The position numbers and the translations under genes are program-made. This document shows positions 22,521-26,868 of a DNA stretch of 26,868 bases, piece after piece. Within the stretch, counting starts at the first letter, position 1; each line of letters begins with the position of its first letter. Origin of the DNA: JBFIHF01 sp964411125 (GTDB lineage Bacteria > Myxococcota_A > Bradymonadia > Bradymonadales > Bradymonadaceae); assembly GCA_964411125.1 (NCBI GenBank), contig CAYPJU010000085.1:1-26868 (forward strand), read 5' to 3'. A model generated the notes under the pieces. The model did not search any database and was not told the origin of the DNA. It saw nothing but the letters and a program-made list of their open reading frames with translations.

Positions 22521-23863
22521 CGCAGCTCGAACTCTCCCATGCGACGTCGCACCTCGGCGCTGTAGAGGTAGGGGCCGACGACATCGGAGCGCTCGACGCC
22601 GAGCGCGGTGAGCCGCAGGGTCCCTTCCCCTTCGGCGAGCCCGGTGGCGACCAGATCGTCGAGCTCGGGGATGTCGTCGGCCGCGTTGGAGCCGAACCTG
22701 CGCCGGTAGTACTCGTGGTCCAGCCCCTCCGAAGAGAGCAACGACAAGACCGCGTGTCGGCGACGCTCTTCGTCGGCGTCGAGCTCCACTCCATAGTTCG
22801 CCAGCGCGTGGTCTCGCTCCGACCGACCGACGAACTCCTCGATGATCTCCCCTACACCGCGTCGACCGACGGCCCACCGCGTGCAGTAATGAAGAGATCG
22901 TGTGTAACTGCGCGCTCCGGCCCCGAGCCCCACCATCCCGTCTTCCTGACAGCGGTACGTCGGCCCCTTCGGCGAGGTGCCCCGGGTGAACTGACGCATG
23001 GACCGTTGCTCGTACCCTGCGGCGAGCAGCGTGTCGCGTCCGCGACGATAGAGCGTGAGACGCTCGTCGTCCCATGACTTCGCCGAGTTGCCCAACCCGG
23101 TCTTCGGCCGCACGTAGAGCGGGTAGAGGAAGATCTCCTCGGGTTCGTGACGAAGCGTCTGCTTCAGCGTGTCGTCCCAACTCCGCTCCGTCTGACCCGC
23201 GATGCCGTAGATGAGGTCCACGTTGATGACGGGAAACCCTGCGCGCCGCATCGTCTCGATGGCGGCGTGCGCCACCTCGGGGTCCTGAGGCCGTCGCACG
23301 GCGCGGGTCTCTTCGGGGACGAAGCTCTGCACTCCGATGCTGGCGCGATCGAAACCCCGCTCGCGCAACAGTCGCATCTTCTCCGCGGTGACCGTCTCGG
23401 GGCTCGTCTCGACCGACGCCGGGACGTCGACGGGACGCGCACCCAGATGGCGCTCCATCGCATCGAGCACACGCTCCATCTCCTCGATCGGAAGTTGCGT
23501 CGGCGTCCCCCCTCCCAGCGCGATCCGCGCCCAGCTCGCCCCGCCGGTCGCCTCGCCCACGACCCTGATCTGACGCTCGAGAGCGTCGACGTAGCGCTTC
23601 GCCAGCGATTCCTCCGGCTTCGCGTAGGTGAAGAGGTTGCAGAACCCGCACCGCATCTCGCAGAACGGCACGTGGAGGTAGAGGAACAGCGCCTCGCGCC
23701 GTTCCGCTCGCCAGACGTCCGTCAGGTCGCGCGGCGGTTGGAGGCTCCGGTAGCTGGTCTTGTGAGGATACGAATAGGTGTAGGCGAGATACGGGCTACC
23801 GCGCAGGAGCGCGTCGCGACGGGCCTGCGCACCGTACCCCACCGCCATCTGGGACGACCTCAT
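22517..23863 (-). CDS. STM4012-type radical SAM protein (HemN/HemW-like)
   Basis: A 448-residue radical SAM enzyme related to coproporphyrinogen III dehydrogenase (HemN) and HemW. The cluster motif is C68-x3-C72-x2-C75 in LYLHVPFCEMRCGFCNLF. LGGGTPTQLP follows, and SVETSPETVT, GFDRASIGVQSF and VINVDLIYGIAGQT are all family motifs. The C-terminal part (about 300-448) resembles the HemN C-terminal domain, with GLGAGARSYT. The start at 23863 shares one base with the upstream stop (TGATG), and an ATG at 23848 is a possible alternative. The N-terminal extension of about 55 residues with Tyr-rich SPYLAYTYSYPHK is not found in HemN. The family is distinct from heme-biosynthetic HemN by its context with STM4011 and STM4013. 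Confidence 0.9.
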   Translation of the reverse strand: MRSSQMAVGYGAQARRDALLRGSPYLAYTYSYPHKTSYRSLQPPRDLTDVWRAERREALFLYLHVPFCEMRCGFCNLFTYAKPEESLAKRYVDALERQIRVVGEATGGASWARIALGGGTPTQLPIEEMERVLDAMERHLGARPVDVPASVETSPETVTAEKMRLLRERGFDRASIGVQSFVPEETRAVRRPQDPEVAHAAIETMRRAGFPVINVDLIYGIAGQTERSWDDTLKQTLRHEPEEIFLYPLYVRPKTGLGNSAKSWDDERLTLYRRGRDTLLAAGYEQRSMRQFTRGTSPKGPTYRCQEDGMVGLGAGARSYTRSLHYCTRWAVGRRGVGEIIEEFVGRSERDHALANYGVELDADEERRRHAVLSLLSSEGLDHEYYRRRFGSNAADDIPELDDLVATGLAEGEGTLRLTALGVERSDVVGPYLYSAEVRRRMGEFELR

Positions 23864-24657
23864 CAGGACTCCAGGAAAAAGTGAGCGTAGGGGACGTCCC
23901 AGACCTCGCGTACACCACATCGGTGTCCCACCCAGCCATCTTCGCCGTACGCGGTCCCATGATCGCTACAGGCGACCACGAACGTCCCGCGACGGCCGAG
24001 CGTCTCGAAGAGCGGGCCGAGCGCCGAATCGACGTACTCGAGAGCCGCACCGTGCGATTCCAGATCGTCCTCCGCCTTTCCTTCTACGTAATGCCGGTTC
24101 GGCTGATGGATCGCCGAGACGTTCAGGAAAGTGAAAGCCTTGCTCGAGGTCTCGTCCAGGCGTTCGACCAACCACGCGACCTGACGTTCGGTCGACCGCG
24201 GCTCGGTGACGCCGAACTCCGGGCGCCACTCGGCGACCTGGAAAAGGCTCGGCAGAACGCTTCCGAGCGGCGTTCGTCCGTTGAAGAATCCTACCCCGCC
24301 CGCACAGATCGTCCGGTATCCACGCGCCGCCAACCCCTCGACCACGGTCGCCTCCTCGAACACCGCGGTGGTTTCGACGGTCGTTTCGCTGCCGGCGAAC
24401 GCGGATGCGAACAGTCTCGGGTGTTTCCCCGGGGTCGCCGGGGTCGGTAGGAACCCCGAAAAGAACGCGTGGTGAGCGGCATACGTGAAGCTGGCTGGCG
24501 TGTGACGCCGCTCCCAAAGGCGACCTTTCATCGCCGCGGCGAGGTTGGGGATTCGCCCTCCGGCGCGCGCACGTTCGGCGACGTCCCAGCGGAGTGTGTC
24601 GAGGACGATGAACGCGATGTCATACGAGCCGACGATTCGGTTCGCGTCCACGTTCAT
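23863..24657 (-). CDS. STM4013/SEN3800-type hydrolase, alkaline phosphatase fold
   Basis: A 264-residue protein of the alkaline phosphatase/sulfatase superfamily without signal peptide, so probably cytosolic. D20 in IVLDTLRWD is a metal ligand. A Ser/Thr (S56 or T58 in PASFTYAAHH) sits where the nucleophile is expected. D232 and H233 in SDHGTAYGED with H245 in VGHR complete the second metal site. It lacks the C/S-x-P-x-R sulfatase motif, so a phosphoester or similar bond is more likely the target than a sulfate ester. It is smaller than typical sulfatases (400-500 residues). The start at 24657 is seven bases after the lipoprotein stop, and its own stop overlaps the next gene. Confidence 0.88.
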   Translation of the reverse strand: MNVDANRIVGSYDIAFIVLDTLRWDVAERARAGGRIPNLAAAMKGRLWERRHTPASFTYAAHHAFFSGFLPTPATPGKHPRLFASAFAGSETTVETTAVFEEATVVEGLAARGYRTICAGGVGFFNGRTPLGSVLPSLFQVAEWRPEFGVTEPRSTERQVAWLVERLDETSSKAFTFLNVSAIHQPNRHYVEGKAEDDLESHGAALEYVDSALGPLFETLGRRGTFVVACSDHGTAYGEDGWVGHRCGVREVWDVPYAHFFLES

Positions 24658-24664
24658 CGCGAGG

Positions 24665-26644
24665 TCACGGGAAATCGTACTGCGTGGTGTCGGTCGGAAC
24701 GACGCGGGCGGTCGGCCAGTCGAGGTTCCCGACGTGCCAGAAGGTGTCGGAGTCCTGGAGCAGTTTCTCCTTCTCGTAGGCGAGCGCGCCGTCGATGTAG
24801 ACACGGACGGTGGCGTAGGAGGGCCCGAACCCGTGGTCGCTGTAGTAGAAGGCACCCACCTGGTAGACGATCCCGGCTTCGGGAGCGTCGAGGTTGATGT
24901 TCTCGGGTCCCGCACCGTCGGTGTCGTCGATGTCGAGCGAGGGGTCGTCTGCCGCACCGGGTCCGCCCCAGTCGGCGGTCGTGTTGAGGTAGTAGATGTC
25001 CCACGGGGAACGATTCCATTCACCATTCGGGTGCAGGAAGTGCAGGTCGACGTCCGTTCCGTCCGTGTCCGACTCGTCATTGTCCGCGGGGGTCGACCAG
25101 ACGAGCTGAATGTGAAGCTTTTCGTTCGGAATGACGTGGATCTTCACCAGCGCCTGTTCGCCGCAGCTCTCGGTCCCGTTTTCGTCGAACACCTTGAGCT
25201 CGATGACGTAGTCGCCGGCGAGGTCGAGGAAGAGAGTCGGTTCGGGAACGTTGGGCGACGGAGCGAGAGACGCCGTCGAACCGTTCGGTCGTTGCACCAT
25301 GTTCCACTCGTAGGTCTCGACGGTCCCATCGGAGTCGGTCGAGTTCGTCGCGCGGAACTTCACGGTCTTCAGCGGCGCGGCGTTGATCTCCGGCATCCAG
25401 CGCTCCACGTCGGCGAGGGTCGCTTCGGCGACGGCCTGCGGGCACTGGTTGTCGGTTCCCTTTCCGACCATCGGGACGGCGAGCGCTTCCTTCACGGGAT
25501 CGTTCGACTTCACGACGAGCAGGCCTTCCGAGACGTCGAGGCCCGCGGGGGTGTAGGAGACCACGAACGTCTCGGTCTCACCCGGCTCGATCACGAGGGT
25601 ACCTTCGGCCAGACCCGCGGGGAGCGACGCTTCGCGGAGCGCGAACGTCGGGTCGTCTGCGACGCAATCGCCCTCGACGTTGGTGCAGACTTCGATTCCC
25701 GAGACTTCGAGCTCCGCGGTCGGGCTGCAGTTCTCGATTACCATCGTCTTGTTGCTGGCGAATCCGACGGCCCCTTCGCCGAAGTTGATCTCGTCCTCTT
25801 CGCTGAGCTGCATACAAGGAGCGCCGCTGTTGCCGATCAAGTTGACCGTGTAGTCAGGTGCCTGCGGATCGTTCGAGTAGATCACGAGCTCGGCGCTCGA
25901 GGGAAGATCGTCGGTCGGGTTGAAGTAGACTCGGAGCGGGAAGGAGGACCCGGGCTCGAGCGTCCCGGGGAGGACTTCTCCATCCTCCGCGGGGTCCGCC
26001 GTCTCGTCCATCGAGGGCGGGAACGAGAACGAGAAGTCGCTCCCTTCGGGCGTCACCAGCATGTCGTTGATCTGCAACGGCGCGCTACCGATGTTCTCGA
26101 CCTCGGTGAGCTGCCAGAACTTGTCGCGGGTCGTCTCGGTGACCGGAGGGACTCGGCGGAACGAAACGTTGGGCCGCGAGTACACGCGCGGCGCGAGGGT
26201 CGGCGTCCGAAGGTCGACCCGCGCGACGCCGTCGTCGAACTTGGGATCGTTGGTCTGGAACTCGATCCAGCCCGCGTCGGGATGCTTGTCCCGGGGGGCG
26301 TAGGTCACCGAGAAGGTCAACGTCTCGTTCGGAGCCAGTGAGGCAGCCCCCACCCAGTCGTCACCCTTGCCGAACTCGATACCGCTGTCCTCCGAAGTGC
26401 TCTCGTAAAGGCGGATCGACTCGATGCGAAGATCGCCTTCACCGAGGTTCATCACGGTGATCGATTGCGTGTCGGATTCTCCCTGCGAGACTTCGAGGAA
26501 GACGACCTCGTTCACGTCCGTCACCATGTCGGGTAGCAGCCCGCCGACGATGCCCTCGTTGGGCTCGTCCCCGCTACAGGCGGCGATCGCGAGAGTCGCG
26601 AGCATGATGGTGAAGGTCGAACGACGGAGGGTACGTGGGTTCAT
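24665..26644 (-). CDS. Lipoprotein with choice-of-anchor-D-like repeats and a PKD-like region
   Basis: A 659-residue surface lipoprotein. The start at 26644 gives a signal peptide with lipobox IAAC. Three Ig-like beta domains follow, each with the choice-of-anchor-D pattern: VVFLEVSQGESDTQSITVMNL with FSVTYAPRD, then NVSFRRVPP with LRVYFNPTDD and ELVIYSNDP, then EINFGEGAVGF with FVVSYTPAG and LLVVKSNDP. A PKD-like segment comes next (KFRATNSTDSDGTVETYEW, GDYVIELKVFDENG). The final 130 residues (LHIQLVWSTPADNDESD, TDVDLHFLHPNGEW, RVYIDGALAYEKEKLL) resemble the C-terminal part of bacterial calcium-dependent cell-surface proteins. The gene lies seven bases upstream of the STM4013-type gene, so they may form one transcript, yet a lipoprotein of this type is not a usual member of that cluster. 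The ribosome binding site is GAGG, seven bases before the ATG. Confidence 0.85.
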   Translation of the reverse strand: MNPRTLRRSTFTIMLATLAIAACSGDEPNEGIVGGLLPDMVTDVNEVVFLEVSQGESDTQSITVMNLGEGDLRIESIRLYESTSEDSGIEFGKGDDWVGAASLAPNETLTFSVTYAPRDKHPDAGWIEFQTNDPKFDDGVARVDLRTPTLAPRVYSRPNVSFRRVPPVTETTRDKFWQLTEVENIGSAPLQINDMLVTPEGSDFSFSFPPSMDETADPAEDGEVLPGTLEPGSSFPLRVYFNPTDDLPSSAELVIYSNDPQAPDYTVNLIGNSGAPCMQLSEEDEINFGEGAVGFASNKTMVIENCSPTAELEVSGIEVCTNVEGDCVADDPTFALREASLPAGLAEGTLVIEPGETETFVVSYTPAGLDVSEGLLVVKSNDPVKEALAVPMVGKGTDNQCPQAVAEATLADVERWMPEINAAPLKTVKFRATNSTDSDGTVETYEWNMVQRPNGSTASLAPSPNVPEPTLFLDLAGDYVIELKVFDENGTESCGEQALVKIHVIPNEKLHIQLVWSTPADNDESDTDGTDVDLHFLHPNGEWNRSPWDIYYLNTTADWGGPGAADDPSLDIDDTDGAGPENINLDAPEAGIVYQVGAFYYSDHGFGPSYATVRVYIDGALAYEKEKLLQDSDTFWHVGNLDWPTARVVPTDTTQYDFP

Positions 26645-26843
26645 GACGCCTCTACACTTCAGCGTTTTCGGAGCGGCAACTTTGTACGGAAATGTGAGCA
26701 CGAGTGGTAGGGATTTCTGAAAAAGTCTGAAAGTTGACTTCCTGACGCGGGGTTAGCGCGGTCGTTGCACGGCGACGGGGTTCGCGAACCGATCGGATTG
26801 AAGGCTCGAGGCCTGGGAACCGCTCCACGCTCCGTAAAAGGAC

Positions 26844-26868
26844 TGTCCCCTGTCCCCTGTCCCCTGTC
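26844..26868. repeat. Tandem heptamer TGTCCCC at the window edge
   Basis: Three full units of TGTCCCC (26844-26850, 26851-26857, 26858-26864) and a partial fourth run off the end of the window. Directly before them is AAAAGGAC, so GGACTGTCC forms a short palindrome with the first unit. Such GGGGACA/TGTCCCC arrays are often part of dispersed palindromic repeats; the remainder lies outside the window. Confidence 0.85.

Noticed and set aside
24545..26341. Long plus-strand frame opposite the choice-of-anchor lipoprotein
   Set aside because: It is Val/Asp/Arg-rich without recognisable domains, whereas the minus strand shows a lipobox and repeated Ig-like domains.

Overview
The window looks like chromosomal DNA of a high-GC, Gram-negative predatory or social type bacterium, most likely a member of the Myxococcota (former Deltaproteobacteria; Bradymonadia-like or a relative). 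This is inferred from the large share of secreted lipoproteins with LAAC-type lipoboxes, the Asn-Asn-Gly-Thr repeat linkers directly after the lipidated cysteine, a MYXO-CTERM-like C-terminus with a MopE-type metal-binding motif, vWA, EGF and choice-of-anchor style surface modules, and the GC-biased codon use. No rRNA or phylogenetic marker is present, so the lineage is not proven.

Layout. 1-335 holds no supported gene. 336-1730 (+) is a beta-lactamase-fold serine hydrolase with a membrane C-terminus. 1770-4753 (-) is a two-gene surface cluster: an NNGT-linker lipoprotein followed by a vWA/MopE/MYXO-CTERM protein. 4971-5044 (+) is tRNA-Pro(GGG) with a promoter candidate upstream and a strong intrinsic terminator downstream. 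5118-6389 (+) is an Old Yellow Enzyme family oxidoreductase. 6399-7223 (-) is a TPR membrane protein. 7460-9890 (+) carries a lipoprotein with six EGF-like repeats and a fibrinogen-like domain, then a CAP-domain lipoprotein. 9887-10336 (-) is a two-CBS protein. 10477-14780 holds two unrecognised proteins, methionine aminopeptidase (map), a four-helix membrane protein and a pilin-like membrane protein. 15131-15769 (+) is a YqiA-like esterase. 15773-20223 (-) encodes a YfbK-type vWA protein, an acyl-CoA synthetase and a lipoprotein with an extensin/M15-like peptidase domain.

The most interesting part is 20352-26644. On the minus strand five genes are packed head to tail: a choice-of-anchor lipoprotein, an STM4013-type alkaline-phosphatase-fold hydrolase, an STM4012-type HemN-like radical SAM enzyme, an STM4011-type radical SAM enzyme with a Cys-rich C-terminus, and a 93-residue protein with a very strong ribosome binding site. 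The last four are joined by 1- to 4-base overlaps or a 2-base gap. Facing them is an STM4015-type leucine-rich-repeat protein. This is a version of the Salmonella STM4011-STM4015 gene set, whose biochemical role is, to my knowledge, unknown. The small protein at the end of the operon is not a member I know and is a candidate substrate, partner or regulator.

The rest is mostly cell-envelope genes of the kind common in this group, with short intergenic gaps and several convergent pairs with overlapping stop codons. The right edge ends inside a tandem 7-base repeat. I saw no complete insertion sequence, prophage or CRISPR array.
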